Notes: a model not told the origin generated them from the sequence alone. A DNA stretch of 64,000 nucleotides from Flavivirga amylovorans (GCF_030540875.1 NZ_JAUOEM010000001.1:558001-622000); one strand, 5' to 3'; shown: positions 29,834 through 40,421, numbered from the stretch's first letter. Made by a program: numbers and translations.

Positions 29834-32800
29834 ATGATAAAAACAAAAAAAATATATTTAATGGTCGTAGGCATTGTTCTTCTTTTGCCATTAACTATTA
29901 AGGCTCAAAATATAGATGATACTACAGTTGAAGAAGATGCTGTTTTAGTGAATATATCTGCTACTGTAACTAATCAATCAGGAGAAACATTACATGATGT
30001 TATTGTTATAGCTTCTAAATCTAAAGAAAGGAGTTTAACTAACATAAACGGACTATTTAATATAACAACTCAGGAAGATGATATTTTAATAATATCGCGT
30101 TTAGGTTACAGCAAAAAGAATGTATACGTTATAGAAGGTGCCATAGAGTCTGAAACCATTGTGCTAAAACAATGGGGAGTCATAGATGCAGAAGAAGAAG
30201 TATATGTTGCTAATAGCAAGATGCCTTTTAATCGCATTACTGGCTCTGTAGAACGAATTTCAGGAGAGGAGTTAAATGATTTTCCAACACATTTAGTCAC
30301 AGAAGCCTTGGCTGGAAGATTATCTGGGGTGCGTTCAACCTATGGTCAAACGTCTCCAACCTCAGAGTCTTTTGGAATAAATATACGTAATCAAGGGTCT
30401 GGTCAACTTATGGTTGATGGTATTCCTACAGCAACTTTGGTTCTAACACCGGCAGAAGTTGGTGAAGTAATTGTAGCCAAAGATTACGGATCTACATTTA
30501 TGTATGGTACTTTGGGAGCACCTGGTTCAATGATTGTAAACACAAAGAAAGGGCTTGCAGGTGATAAATCTATTAGATTAAGAAGTAGAACAGGTGTAAG
30601 AACACCTACATTTTTACCTAATACTATGGATGCAGCCGAATATGCAAGAAACTTTAATATTGCTTTAGCCAATGATGGGCTATCACCTGCTTATACGCAA
30701 GCTGATATTGATGCCTACCAACAAGGTACAAATCCAGTTAGAAACCCTAATAATAATTATTATAATGATTTGGTAAATGGGGTATCAACTTATACGCATG
30801 TTACGGGTGATTTTTCTGGAGGAAATGAAGGTGTTCAATACTTTTCACATTTAGGGGTTTATAATTCTAATGGTATTGAAAGTGTGGGAGATGGTAGGAA
30901 ACTAACCAGACTTAGGCTTAATAATAATGTACAAATTAAATTTGGAGAAGGTGGTACAGTTGATGTAGGTATAGGGGGGAGTTTCAATAAAAGAAATGAA
31001 CCGCAAATCTCATCAGATGCAGCATTTAGTACCATGTATAATTACCCTGCAAATGCATTGCCTTATAAAATAAACGATACTATTTTTGCCAGATCACGTT
31101 TATTTGGAACCAATTTACTAGAGGATATAGCACATACAACTACTATAGAAGATACTAGGAGAGATGCTTTTGCTAGATTAGGTTTAAATCTGGATTTAGA
31201 TGGGATCGCAAAAGGTTTAACATTAAAAGGCCAAGTGGGGCTATATACACTAAATGTTTTAACAACTGTCCTTGAACCTACAGTAACTACAGCAGAGCCT
31301 GTATTTACATTAAACCCAGATGGCTCTTATTCCAATAGTTTTACAAGGGTTAGGGCTGGTTTACCTGATTTTAATGATGAAAAACTAGGTGATCGTGTAG
31401 ATAGAAGTCAATTTGTTTTAGCAAACTTACATTATGATAGAGCCTTTAGTGATAATCATAAATTAATTGCAGATTTTATTTATTCAAATCAAAAGATAAC
31501 AGGGAGTAACTTAGTTCAGAATACAATTTTTAGAAGTTTAGGACTTAAGTTAAACCATATGATGTATAACAAGTATGTGCTTGAATTAAAATTAATTAAT
31601 GCCCCTGTTCGCCAGTTATCACAGGATGAAAGAGAAAGAATTAATTATGATGTAGGTGCTGCTTGGTTGTTACATGAAGAATCTTTTTTTAAAAATCTAC
31701 CGTGGGTTGATTTCTTAAAATTTAGAGCTAATTATGGGGTACAATCAAGACCTGTAAGCCAGTTTTTTTTAGAAGAAGATTTATATGATGGTGGTGGTGC
31801 TGGATCTTTTGGAATTCAAAATAGAACATCTGGATCTGGAGGGTTAACAAGAGTATTTACGGCGTCAAACTTAGTAGCACCAAAGCAAGATTATTTAAGT
31901 ATAGGATTAGACTTTCAAGTATTAAATTCCAAAATTAATGGGCAGTTAAATTATTTTAATATAAGAAATTATGATCAAGTAATAGATCCTAATAATATAT
32001 ACTCATTATTACCATCAGGTTTTAGACCTTTAGAAAATTATGGAGATTCAAGGTTTAGAGGTGTGGATGCTAATGTTAATTATACACATAAAAACAAAGA
32101 TTTTACATATAAATTAGGAGTAAACGCTATGTATGGTGTAGGTTATGTAACGTTAGATAATACTTTAACATATCCATCAGGTGAGCAACAGCGTAATATT
32201 GCAGGGAATCAAGGAAGCCGTATATTAGGTCTAGAAGCAGATGGTATTTTTCAAAATGAAACAGAAATAGCTAATGCAGCGCCTCAGTTATTTGGTGAAG
32301 TAAAACCAGGAGATATTAGATATAAAGATTTTAACAATGACGGTGTTATTGATGAAAAAGATATTCATGAAATAGGAAGATCACCAAGATTTTCAGTTGG
32401 GCTTAATTTTATGGCTATATACAAGAACTGGAGTTTTAGTGTTCATGGTGATGGGCAATTAGGAGGTAAGTATATTGAAAGCTTAAACTGGAACAGAGGC
32501 ATCAACGACTATACAAATGAATTGGCTAATAGTTGGCCCGTTAGCAATAGTCTACCAAGATTAACAACATTAACTAATACTAACAATTATAGAACTTCAT
32601 CATTTTGGATGAAAAGTGCAAGCTACTTTAATGTAAGAAGTATTATGTTGTCTTATGATTTGCCACAAATACTCCTAAAAGATTTAGGAATCAATGAATT
32701 TAGGTTTATAGGATCTGTAAGAAATCCATTTATTATTTCTTCTAGTTCAGATAGGTTTTTACCCAATAGAGATAAAGGGTATACAGAATCGCCAGTTTTA

Positions 32801-32836
32801 AGAGCTTTTGAATTAGGTTTACAAGTTGAATTTTAA
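29834..32836 (+). CDS. Second SusC-like TonB-dependent transporter
   Basis: A 1000-residue protein with signal peptide (ends TIKAQ), a divergent carboxypeptidase-regulatory-like domain (about 38-110, ending in SRLGYSKKNVYV), a plug (about 130-245: EALAGRLSGVRST, INIRNQGSGQLMVDGIPTA, MYGTLGAPGSMIVNTKKG) and a barrel. It is clearly diverged from the first SusC: the usual DEVVVVGY motif is replaced by a short acidic EEEVYVANSK stretch. Its stop overlaps the next gene's ATG by one base. It probably imports a different oligosaccharide or works with the second SusD on another substrate fraction. Confidence 0.92.
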   Translation: MIKTKKIYLMVVGIVLLLPLTIKAQNIDDTTVEEDAVLVNISATVTNQSGETLHDVIVIASKSKERSLTNINGLFNITTQEDDILIISRLGYSKKNVYVIEGAIESETIVLKQWGVIDAEEEVYVANSKMPFNRITGSVERISGEELNDFPTHLVTEALAGRLSGVRSTYGQTSPTSESFGINIRNQGSGQLMVDGIPTATLVLTPAEVGEVIVAKDYGSTFMYGTLGAPGSMIVNTKKGLAGDKSIRLRSRTGVRTPTFLPNTMDAAEYARNFNIALANDGLSPAYTQADIDAYQQGTNPVRNPNNNYYNDLVNGVSTYTHVTGDFSGGNEGVQYFSHLGVYNSNGIESVGDGRKLTRLRLNNNVQIKFGEGGTVDVGIGGSFNKRNEPQISSDAAFSTMYNYPANALPYKINDTIFARSRLFGTNLLEDIAHTTTIEDTRRDAFARLGLNLDLDGIAKGLTLKGQVGLYTLNVLTTVLEPTVTTAEPVFTLNPDGSYSNSFTRVRAGLPDFNDEKLGDRVDRSQFVLANLHYDRAFSDNHKLIADFIYSNQKITGSNLVQNTIFRSLGLKLNHMMYNKYVLELKLINAPVRQLSQDERERINYDVGAAWLLHEESFFKNLPWVDFLKFRANYGVQSRPVSQFFLEEDLYDGGGAGSFGIQNRTSGSGGLTRVFTASNLVAPKQDYLSIGLDFQVLNSKINGQLNYFNIRNYDQVIDPNNIYSLLPSGFRPLENYGDSRFRGVDANVNYTHKNKDFTYKLGVNAMYGVGYVTLDNTLTYPSGEQQRNIAGNQGSRILGLEADGIFQNETEIANAAPQLFGEVKPGDIRYKDFNNDGVIDEKDIHEIGRSPRFSVGLNFMAIYKNWSFSVHGDGQLGGKYIESLNWNRGINDYTNELANSWPVSNSLPRLTTLTNTNNYRTSSFWMKSASYFNVRSIMLSYDLPQILLKDLGINEFRFIGSVRNPFIISSSSDRFLPNRDKGYTESPVLRAFELGLQVEF

Positions 32837-34545
32837 TGATTAAATTTAAGAAAATGAAAAAACATATAATACTTTTACTAGTAATGATCTCAATTGTAGG
32901 AGTGTCTTGTTCAGGAGAATTTGATGAAGTAGTACCTAGTGCAGACCGTCCTGCAGATCAGGTTTTTAATGACATAGGGCTTGCAAGATCATTTTTAAGT
33001 CCAGCTTATAGCGGTGTTGTTAGAACACCTCAACTTATCTTAGAATATAATACTAGTAACGCTGTTAGTATTGATGGAGCCCAAAGAACCGCTGTTTCTG
33101 GACCAACAGCAGAATCATCACCAGTTAATGGACGATGGGGTGCAGCTATAACTAATATTTTTAGAATTAATGAATTTTTTGAACGGGCCTTAGGCATACA
33201 ATTTGATGCCCTTAATGAAGATTTTGGTAACGCTCTTAAAAATAGATTAATAGGAGAAGCTTTTGGCTTGAGAGCTTATTACAAGTGGGTGTTGCTTAAA
33301 AATTATGCAGGTCCTTCGTCAGTAGATGGTTCCATGTTGGGTATTCCTATTATAGATGACTTATTAACAACCGAGGACGTTAATAATGTAGCAAGAAGTT
33401 CTTACCTAGAAAGTTATAACAGTATAAAAAAAGATTTAGATAGTGCGTACGCACGTATAGATGTATTGCGTTACGAAGGGAACGATGATATTACGGGTGT
33501 ACAGAATACAAGTAGAATATCAAGAGAAATGATTTGGGCCTTAAGAACTAGGCTAGATCTTTTTTCTGCAAGTCCTGCTTATGGTATAATTACATGGGAG
33601 CAAGCTGCCCAAACTGCTTACGAGGCTATTGGAGTTATTGATGGTGGTGCTTTAAAAACGTTGCAGGATTATGGAGATTTCAATAACACCGATAACCCCG
33701 ACCATTTATGGAGAAGGGCATTTAGTGAAGATTCTGACCTGGAAAGACAACATTATCCTCCGTCAATGTTTGGTACAGGAGAGGCTAACCCTAGCCAAAA
33801 CTTGATAGATGCTTTTCCAGATAGCAATGGGTATCCAATCAATCATCCAAATTCTATTTACAATGGACTTAACCCTTACCAAAACAGAGATGCTAGATTT
33901 GAGAATTTTGTTTTTTATAATGGAGAAAATGATTTTAGAAATGTAACTATAGAAACTTTTAATGGCGGTAGTGATGCCGTTGGTGGTGTACGCATAAGAG
34001 GAACCCGAACTGGTTATTATTTAAAGAAATTTTTAAGTTCCAACGTTAGTCTAGATCCAGATTCTCCAGGAGCTAATAAAGATTTTAAGGTGTTTGCACT
34101 ATTTACTAGAGCAGGTTTGTATTTAGATTTTGCAGAAGCAGCCGTTGAAGCCTATGGGATTAATGGTAGTGATGGTTCAATGACTTTTACAGCTAAAGAT
34201 GCACTTGCTATAGTAAGAGATAGGAATATTAGTAACGATTTATATTTGGATATTGCTGATGATTTCTTAAATTCATATAGAGATTTAATTAGAAACGAAA
34301 GGCGTATTGAATTTGCTTTTGAAGGCGAATATTTTTATGATATAAGACGCTGGATGTTACCATTGGGAGAATTAACTGTTCCAGTTAGAGGAATGGATAT
34401 TGTAAAAGAAACTGATGGGTCTTTTTCTTACTCAGAAAAAACAATAGAAGCAAGAAACTTTACAGATCGTATGTACTATAATCCTTTGCCTAGGACTGAG
34501 GTGCTAAAATCTAATGCGCTTATTCAAAATGCAGGATGGGAATAA
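32836..34545 (+). CDS. Second SusD-like glycan-binding lipoprotein
   Basis: A 569-residue lipoprotein; ATG at 32854 gives a shorter, classical signal (starting MKKHIILLLV, ending VGVSC) and is an equally likely start. Conserved SusD features: IGEAFGLRAYYKWVLLKNYAG, LDFAEAAVEAYG, RNERRIEFAFEGEYFYDIRRW, YYNPLPRTEV and the final IQNAGWE. It pairs with the SusC at 29834-32836 (coupled stop/start). It is only distantly similar to the first SusD, matching the divergence of the two SusCs. Confidence 0.93.
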   Translation: MIKFKKMKKHIILLLVMISIVGVSCSGEFDEVVPSADRPADQVFNDIGLARSFLSPAYSGVVRTPQLILEYNTSNAVSIDGAQRTAVSGPTAESSPVNGRWGAAITNIFRINEFFERALGIQFDALNEDFGNALKNRLIGEAFGLRAYYKWVLLKNYAGPSSVDGSMLGIPIIDDLLTTEDVNNVARSSYLESYNSIKKDLDSAYARIDVLRYEGNDDITGVQNTSRISREMIWALRTRLDLFSASPAYGIITWEQAAQTAYEAIGVIDGGALKTLQDYGDFNNTDNPDHLWRRAFSEDSDLERQHYPPSMFGTGEANPSQNLIDAFPDSNGYPINHPNSIYNGLNPYQNRDARFENFVFYNGENDFRNVTIETFNGGSDAVGGVRIRGTRTGYYLKKFLSSNVSLDPDSPGANKDFKVFALFTRAGLYLDFAEAAVEAYGINGSDGSMTFTAKDALAIVRDRNISNDLYLDIADDFLNSYRDLIRNERRIEFAFEGEYFYDIRRWMLPLGELTVPVRGMDIVKETDGSFSYSEKTIEARNFTDRMYYNPLPRTEVLKSNALIQNAGWE

Positions 34546-34563
34546 AATAGAACTAATATTAAA

Positions 34564-35511
34564 ATGAAAAAAAATATGAAATATAAAAATTGTATGCTAG
34601 TTATATTGCTATTTACGGTAATAGCAGTATCCTGTGAGTCTTATGAAGATTATTTAGTTAATTCTGTTGGATATAAAACAGTTTATTTTCCAAATAAGGA
34701 ATATATTCAAGAAACAGGTCGTTCTATGATATCAGGAGAGGGGCTTGAGATTAATATTGGAGCTTATCTAGGTGGGGTAAAGGAAAATAATAATGATGAA
34801 GAAGTTACTTTTGAAATAGATCAAACGCTGTTAGATGGAACACCTTATACACTATTGCCCAGCGATCACTATACTTTAAGTAGTGATGATAAAATAATTA
34901 TTCCTAAAGGAAAATATTTAGGGCTTCTAAACATTAAATTTGATTCATTGAGAGTTGCTAATGATGATTTATTTCAAGATTTAAATTATGCAATACCACT
35001 TAGAATGGTTGCAACATCAGTAGATTCTATCTTAGAAGGTAATGGAGATATTATTGTTCCTATAAAGCTAATAAATACTTATGAAGGTAATTTTTATCAA
35101 TCAGGTAGTTTAAAAGAGTTTTTTACAGTTAGTAAAGTCCTTGATACGGCTTATGTATATGGCGATAGAGAAGACGGAACTAATGATCCTGTTATACGTA
35201 AACTATCTTCTATTATGATGGATACAGTTAAAATTAATGGTGTTGCCAATCGAACAGGAGACGACTATTCTATGAAACTTAAAGTAAATCCAGAAGATAA
35301 CTCTGTAACTATTATATCAGATCCAGATTCCGTTATAGAAGTAGAAGAAAATGGATTTAGTTTATGGAATCCAGTAAATAGAAAATTTACTTTAAAGTAT
35401 AAATATACTATCGGGGACAAAGATTTTGAAGTAGAAGAGGTTTTAACATTTCGTAATAGGATACGTGACGGAATTAATGAATGGCGCTGGGAAGGGTTTC
35501 CTGGGAATTAG
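34564..35511 (+). CDS. DUF1735/BT_3987-type surface lipoprotein (SusE position)
   Basis: A 315-residue lipoprotein (signal ending VIAVSC, then ESYEDY). The first half has the DUF1735-like pattern (KTVYFPNKEY, EINIGAYLGGVKENN, HYTLSSDDKIIIPKGKYLG, YAIPLRMV). The second half is a beta domain ending WRWEGFPGN, similar to DUF4361-type regions. Proteins of this kind commonly follow SusD and bind glycan at the surface. It is the last gene of the operon; a hairpin follows at 35572. Confidence 0.78.
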   Translation: MKKNMKYKNCMLVILLFTVIAVSCESYEDYLVNSVGYKTVYFPNKEYIQETGRSMISGEGLEINIGAYLGGVKENNNDEEVTFEIDQTLLDGTPYTLLPSDHYTLSSDDKIIIPKGKYLGLLNIKFDSLRVANDDLFQDLNYAIPLRMVATSVDSILEGNGDIIVPIKLINTYEGNFYQSGSLKEFFTVSKVLDTAYVYGDREDGTNDPVIRKLSSIMMDTVKINGVANRTGDDYSMKLKVNPEDNSVTIISDPDSVIEVEENGFSLWNPVNRKFTLKYKYTIGDKDFEVEEVLTFRNRIRDGINEWRWEGFPGN

Positions 35512-35571
35512 CTTTATAGAAAGGAAAAATAATCGTTTGAGTTAGTTTAGTTTAATAATGTTTTTTAAAAG

Positions 35572-35602
35572 AAAATGCTGCCTTTTTAAAGGTGGCATTT
35601 TT
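35572..35602 (+). terminator. Terminator of the SusCD operon
   Basis: Hairpin AAAATGCTGCCTTT / AAAGGTGGCATTTT with two G-T wobble pairs and a 2-base loop, followed by Ts. It lies 60 bases after the last gene of the operon and can also slow transcription arriving from the opposite side. Confidence 0.75.
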
Positions 35603-35853
35603 ATATATATGAAGTTTTCTAGAGGTTTGCTTTTACAAATATTAACAGATATGGTATTAATTGAATATATATGTGTATAAAAAGGGAGAGTACATATTGA
35701 ATTTATAATACTTTAATAGTTTCCTAATTGATAATGTGCGCTACATATAAATATTGGATTGATTTTATTTATATCAAACTAAAAAATAACTACTTGTTCG
35801 ACAGAGAAAGAACGACGAGAAATCTTAAATCGAGAACATATTATTATAGTATT
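35603..35853. other. Convergent intergenic region
   Basis: About 250 AT-rich bases between the operon terminator and the 3' end of the reverse-strand regulator. I see no gene or recognisable element. Confidence 0.5.
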
Positions 35854-38800
35854 CTAAGAATTATTTTCATCAACTTTTAAGGTGTCCCCATATTTTTTAG
35901 CAAACTCTGTGGGAGACATATCATAAACTTGCTTAAAGCATTTACTAAAATACTTAGGATCATTAAACCCTGTTTTGATGCAAATTTCAGAAATTAATAA
36001 ACCAGAATTTTGTTTAATTATTTGTGAAGCTCGTTTCAACCTATAATCTCGTATAAACTCATTAGATGATTTTCCTGTTAACTGCTTAAGTTTTCTGTAA
36101 AGCCCAGAATGACTCATATTCATTTCTTTTTTAAACATTTTTGCTGTAAACTCTGAGTTATCAAAGTTTTTATCTAAAACATCATATGCCTTTCGTATAA
36201 ATAAGTTGTCAATAGAATCAATACTATCATTCTTTGGAATGAAGTTAATTTTGGTTTTAGACTTTTCAGATATTTTTTTGTTAGTGTCTATAATATTAGT
36301 TATTCTGGATTCTAAAACTTCATATCTAAAAGGTTTTTTAATATAATCTATGGCACCAATACTCAATCCTTTTAGCTTAAATTCATCAGATGTCCAAGCA
36401 CTTAAAAAAAGAAAAGGAATATGACTGGTTTTTTCATTTTGTTTAATGCGCTTGCAAAATTCTATACCATCCATAATAGGCATTAATGTATCACTTAAAA
36501 TTAAATCAGGGACATGCTTTAAAGCTTTTGATAAGCCTTCTTCACCATGAGGTGCTTCTATAATTCTAAATTTTTTAGATAAGGATTGAGCAACATAGGT
36601 TCTAATATCATAATCATCTTCTACCACTAAAACTCTAGGGGTGTCTTTACTATGTGTATTTTTAAATTTAGATGGGTTACCTTCTTCAAGCTGCAAATTT
36701 ATGGGTTTTATAGCAGCTCTTTTCTCTGTATAATTTTTAATATTTTCAGGCTTGTAATATGTCTCTTTAATAGGAATAGTTACCGAAAATGTAGAACCCA
36801 TATCAATTTTACTTTCTACATTAATATTACCTTGGTGTAGTTTAACCAATCTGTTTACATAATCTAGACCAATACCAGCACCATTAGGGTTTAAGGACTT
36901 AGCAGATTTTACTTGATAAAAACCTTCAAATATTTTCAATAACTTATCTTCTGCAATACCAATACCATTATCTTTTACACTAATTATAACATAATCTTCA
37001 GATTCATCTGAATAATTTAAATGAATAGAAATGATACCTCTTTTAAGGGTGAATTTAAATGCATTTGAGAGTAAATTATATATTATTTTTTCAATTTTAC
37101 CTTCATCTATAAACCCTTCAATAACGTCTTCCTCTTTAATAAATTTGAAGGTTATTTCATTTTGAATTGCAAATTCATGAAATGCATTAGTAGTATTCTC
37201 AATGCACTTAACAATATCTTGATTAGAAACTTGTAAACTTAATGTGTCTCCTTCAAGTTTACTTATATCCAAAATCTGATCTACTAACCTTAATAGCCTA
37301 AAAACATTTTTATTGATTAATTGCAGTAGTTGAAAATTATGTCCTTCTTTATTTTTTTTACTTTTTATTAACTGAGAAACTGGCTCAGAAATAAGCGTTA
37401 ACGGCGTACGTAATTCATGAGATATGTATGTGAAAAAGCGAAAACGCATTTGATTAAAATCTTCTTCGTTTTTTAATCTTAAACGCTGTGATTCGTTTTC
37501 GTTTTTTTGTTTCGTACTAATTATTGTGTATTTTTTATAGTAATAAAATAGAATAAGACATAACACTAACATTAAGGCCTTAAACCACCAAGTAGCATAA
37601 AATGGAGGTAATATATGTATTTTCAAAGATTTCTCATATCCATTGGATTCACTATTAATTACTTTTATTTTGAAAACATAGTCTCCATGATTTAAGTTAG
37701 TAAATCCAATAGAGCGAGCAGTTCCAAGGTTAACCCATTCATCCATATAATTTTCAAGAATGTATTCACAAGTATTTACACCTTGATTATTAAAATTTAA
37801 GGCAGTAAAGTCAATAGAAAAATCATTTTGATTAGCTTTAAGTAATAAATGGTCTGTTTTTGAAATACTTTGTTTTAAAGGAGATCCTTTAGTGTTAATA
37901 CTTACATGCTTATTGTCTATTTTTAAAGAAGAAAAGACTAGTGTTGGATTTTTTTTACTTTTTGTTATACTGTCTGGATGAAAAATAACCAACCCTTTAG
38001 AGCTTCCAAAACCTAAACAATCGTCTGGTAATAGCACTGAAGCTTTTGGCTGAAACTGCTTAGAACTTAGTTGGTGTAAATCAGAAAAATTTGTATAAGT
38101 TTGATTTTTTCTATCAAATTTAACTATACCATTGTAGGTACTAATCCAAAATGTATTATTTTCTCGGGGAATGATACTTGATACAAAATTGCTAGGCAAG
38201 CCATCTTCTTCAGTAAAAAAATTAAATTCTTGATTACTTAAGTCTAAGTATCCCATACCTCTGCCTTGGGAGCAAAACCAAATAAAATCATCATTTTTAT
38301 CTAAATAAATTTCACTTAGCGGAACAGATATTAACTTATCTGAATAATAATCTTTAAATGTTTTACTTTCGGTATTAAATATGGAAATACCACCTACTGT
38401 AGCAAGAACAAGGATATTATTTTTTGTAACTTTAATATCTCTTACGTCTAAATTTCCAAATTTTTTAAAATTATTGTCTGCCGAGTTATAGAGATTAAGA
38501 CCTGCTTGTGTTCCTATCCATAAGTTGTTGGAATTATCTTGGGCAAAACAATATACCTTATCTTCACTTAAACTGTTGTTATCACTTAAGTTATGCTTGT
38601 AAGTAGTAAAATCTTTCTTATTTGAGTTTAAAAGATTTATACCGCCAGAGTAGGTGCCAAACCACATATTTCCTTTATAATCTTCAAATATAGAGGTGAC
38701 TGTATTAAAACTTAATGATGTAGGATTTTCTGGCTGATATGAATAGGATGTATATTGTTGGTTATTAGGGTTATAAACGCTTACGCCTCCCCAAGTTCCA

Positions 38801-39945
38801 AACCATAAATTATCTTTACTGTCAATAAAAACACTACGAATACGGCTTTCAATAATACTATTGTTATCATGAATTTGGTGCCTTATTAATTTGAATAAGC
38901 TATTTTTTGAAGCATTAAAACATACACCTTCAGCATAGGTACCTACCCATAAAATACCTTCTCTATCTTCATATACTGAATAAACAGAATTTGTAGATAA
39001 ACTTTGCGAATGATTAGAATTATGAGTGTAATTGGTAAACGTGTTGTTTTTTTGGTCTAATTTACTAACACCACCACCATTAGTTGCAATCCATAAATAG
39101 TCTTCTGAAGTTTGAAAAATATCAAATATTTCGTTATGAGGAAGCGAGCTGTTTTTTGTGTTGTAATTCAGGAATTTTTTATGCCCTTTAGACAGAAAAG
39201 AAATTCCACCTTGCAATGTACCAATCCAAAGATCTCCATTTTTATTTATAGAAAGTGCTTTAATTGTATTGTCTGCAATAGAGTTTTTATCTTCATCATT
39301 GTGGAAGTAACTTATAAATTGTTTGTTCTTTTTATTAAATCTATTTAAGCCATTATAAGTGCCAACCCATAAATAGTTCCCGTCATTAGCTATAGATAAA
39401 ACATGGGTGTTTGATAAAGAGTTGGTGCGATCAGAATTAGATGTGTAACGTTCAAGAACACCGTTTTCCAAACTATATAAAATTAAGCCCTCAGAAGTTC
39501 CTAGCCATGTAAGCGTATCGTTTTCTCTTTCTATACTATTAACTCTAATTGGGGTTTTTAAATTCTCAAATAAGTCATATTTTTTTACTGTTTCTGTTAT
39601 TGGGTTGTATAATTTAAGTCCATTGTTGGTTCCAATCCATATCATGTTATTGGTGTCTTCATAAAGTGCTATTACCTTTTTTCCTCTTAAAAAGTCAGTA
39701 TGAGGTTCATTAAGGTCTATAATGTCAATATCATAACTGTTGTACCTGTTTAAGCCATTATCTGTACCGAACCAAAGATAACCAGTATGGTCTTTTAAAA
39801 TAGTATTTACTGTATTTTGAGACAGGCCATTAGAGGTATTAATTATAGAGAAATCTGCAGAAGACTGGTCTTCAATATATTGTGCATTTAATAAAGAAAT
39901 ATTTAAAAGTATAGTAAGAAAGTAAAGAATAGTTCTATAAGTCAT
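35854..39945 (-). CDS. Hybrid two-component system regulator (HTCS)
   Basis: 1363 residues. Order: signal peptide (ends LLNAQ); periplasmic sensor of Reg_prop beta-propeller repeats (about 30-660; at least twelve visible, such as YLWFGTDNGLNRY and MWFGTYSGGINLL); Y_Y_Y domain (about 700-775); one membrane helix (about 782-805); HisKA with His843 in YISHELRTPLTLI; HATPase (DNGIGIAEDKL, GAGIGLDYV); receiver domain (about 1103-1215, Asp1152 in LILSDTLMP); AraC-type DNA-binding domain (about 1245-1358). Such proteins bind an oligosaccharide of the target glycan in the periplasm and activate the PUL directly. All key residues are present. Orientation opposite to the operon it likely controls is common. 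Confidence 0.96.
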   Translation of the reverse strand: MTYRTILYFLTILLNISLLNAQYIEDQSSADFSIINTSNGLSQNTVNTILKDHTGYLWFGTDNGLNRYNSYDIDIIDLNEPHTDFLRGKKVIALYEDTNNMIWIGTNNGLKLYNPITETVKKYDLFENLKTPIRVNSIERENDTLTWLGTSEGLILYSLENGVLERYTSNSDRTNSLSNTHVLSIANDGNYLWVGTYNGLNRFNKKNKQFISYFHNDEDKNSIADNTIKALSINKNGDLWIGTLQGGISFLSKGHKKFLNYNTKNSSLPHNEIFDIFQTSEDYLWIATNGGGVSKLDQKNNTFTNYTHNSNHSQSLSTNSVYSVYEDREGILWVGTYAEGVCFNASKNSLFKLIRHQIHDNNSIIESRIRSVFIDSKDNLWFGTWGGVSVYNPNNQQYTSYSYQPENPTSLSFNTVTSIFEDYKGNMWFGTYSGGINLLNSNKKDFTTYKHNLSDNNSLSEDKVYCFAQDNSNNLWIGTQAGLNLYNSADNNFKKFGNLDVRDIKVTKNNILVLATVGGISIFNTESKTFKDYYSDKLISVPLSEIYLDKNDDFIWFCSQGRGMGYLDLSNQEFNFFTEEDGLPSNFVSSIIPRENNTFWISTYNGIVKFDRKNQTYTNFSDLHQLSSKQFQPKASVLLPDDCLGFGSSKGLVIFHPDSITKSKKNPTLVFSSLKIDNKHVSINTKGSPLKQSISKTDHLLLKANQNDFSIDFTALNFNNQGVNTCEYILENYMDEWVNLGTARSIGFTNLNHGDYVFKIKVINSESNGYEKSLKIHILPPFYATWWFKALMLVLCLILFYYYKKYTIISTKQKNENESQRLRLKNEEDFNQMRFRFFTYISHELRTPLTLISEPVSQLIKSKKNKEGHNFQLLQLINKNVFRLLRLVDQILDISKLEGDTLSLQVSNQDIVKCIENTTNAFHEFAIQNEITFKFIKEEDVIEGFIDEGKIEKIIYNLLSNAFKFTLKRGIISIHLNYSDESEDYVIISVKDNGIGIAEDKLLKIFEGFYQVKSAKSLNPNGAGIGLDYVNRLVKLHQGNINVESKIDMGSTFSVTIPIKETYYKPENIKNYTEKRAAIKPINLQLEEGNPSKFKNTHSKDTPRVLVVEDDYDIRTYVAQSLSKKFRIIEAPHGEEGLSKALKHVPDLILSDTLMPIMDGIEFCKRIKQNEKTSHIPFLFLSAWTSDEFKLKGLSIGAIDYIKKPFRYEVLESRITNIIDTNKKISEKSKTKINFIPKNDSIDSIDNLFIRKAYDVLDKNFDNSEFTAKMFKKEMNMSHSGLYRKLKQLTGKSSNEFIRDYRLKRASQIIKQNSGLLISEICIKTGFNDPKYFSKCFKQVYDMSPTEFAKKYGDTLKVDENNS

Positions 39946-40263
39946 TTTAAAATGTGAATTTCTACTAATTAATATAATGTTTTGAGACTTGGTTTTTTAT
40001 AACAAAAAAAGTAAAATACAGTTCTCCAAATCGGCACTTTTTGTTTAAAAGCATAACGATTATTAGTTACTTAAAATTTATTTAGGATAAACTTTATGAC
40101 AGCTTACAAGTCTTTTAAAGCTATAATTACACTTGTAAAATTAATAAGACTATAGTGTAATTGGGTGTGTGTATAGTTCATAATGCACCTTTAAACTGTC
40201 TTTTATGTTTAAATTAAGCAGTTTTTAAAATCATTTTTTCTTAATTAACGCTTTTTAATAAAG

Positions 40264-40421
40264 AACTCATTTAGACTTTTTCAATTTGCTAAAAAATGGC
40301 TGTTTTCAGCTCTGTTTTTGTCTTTTTTTCCTTCCGTAGCTCTGCTATACAACTCAAAAAAGTCTTCAACATAGGCAAAAACTTCTAATTTTCGCTTAAA
40401 CCCAAAAAGTCTAAATGAGTT
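40264..40421. mobile_element. Complete MITE-like element with 19-base terminal inverted repeats
   Basis: About 158 bases bounded by GAACTCATTTAGACTTTTT and its exact reverse complement. The interior has no coding capacity. Partial copies occur at 5969-6085 and 7779-7872 in opposite orientation; copy C runs into an IS4-type transposase tail, which suggests this is a non-autonomous derivative of that insertion sequence. I cannot make out a convincing target-site duplication (only AAA on both sides). Confidence 0.7.

Noticed and set aside
39946-40100. Promoter of the HTCS gene
   Set aside because: TTTG-like elements exist on the reverse strand, but none has an acceptable spacing to a TAnnTTTG element.
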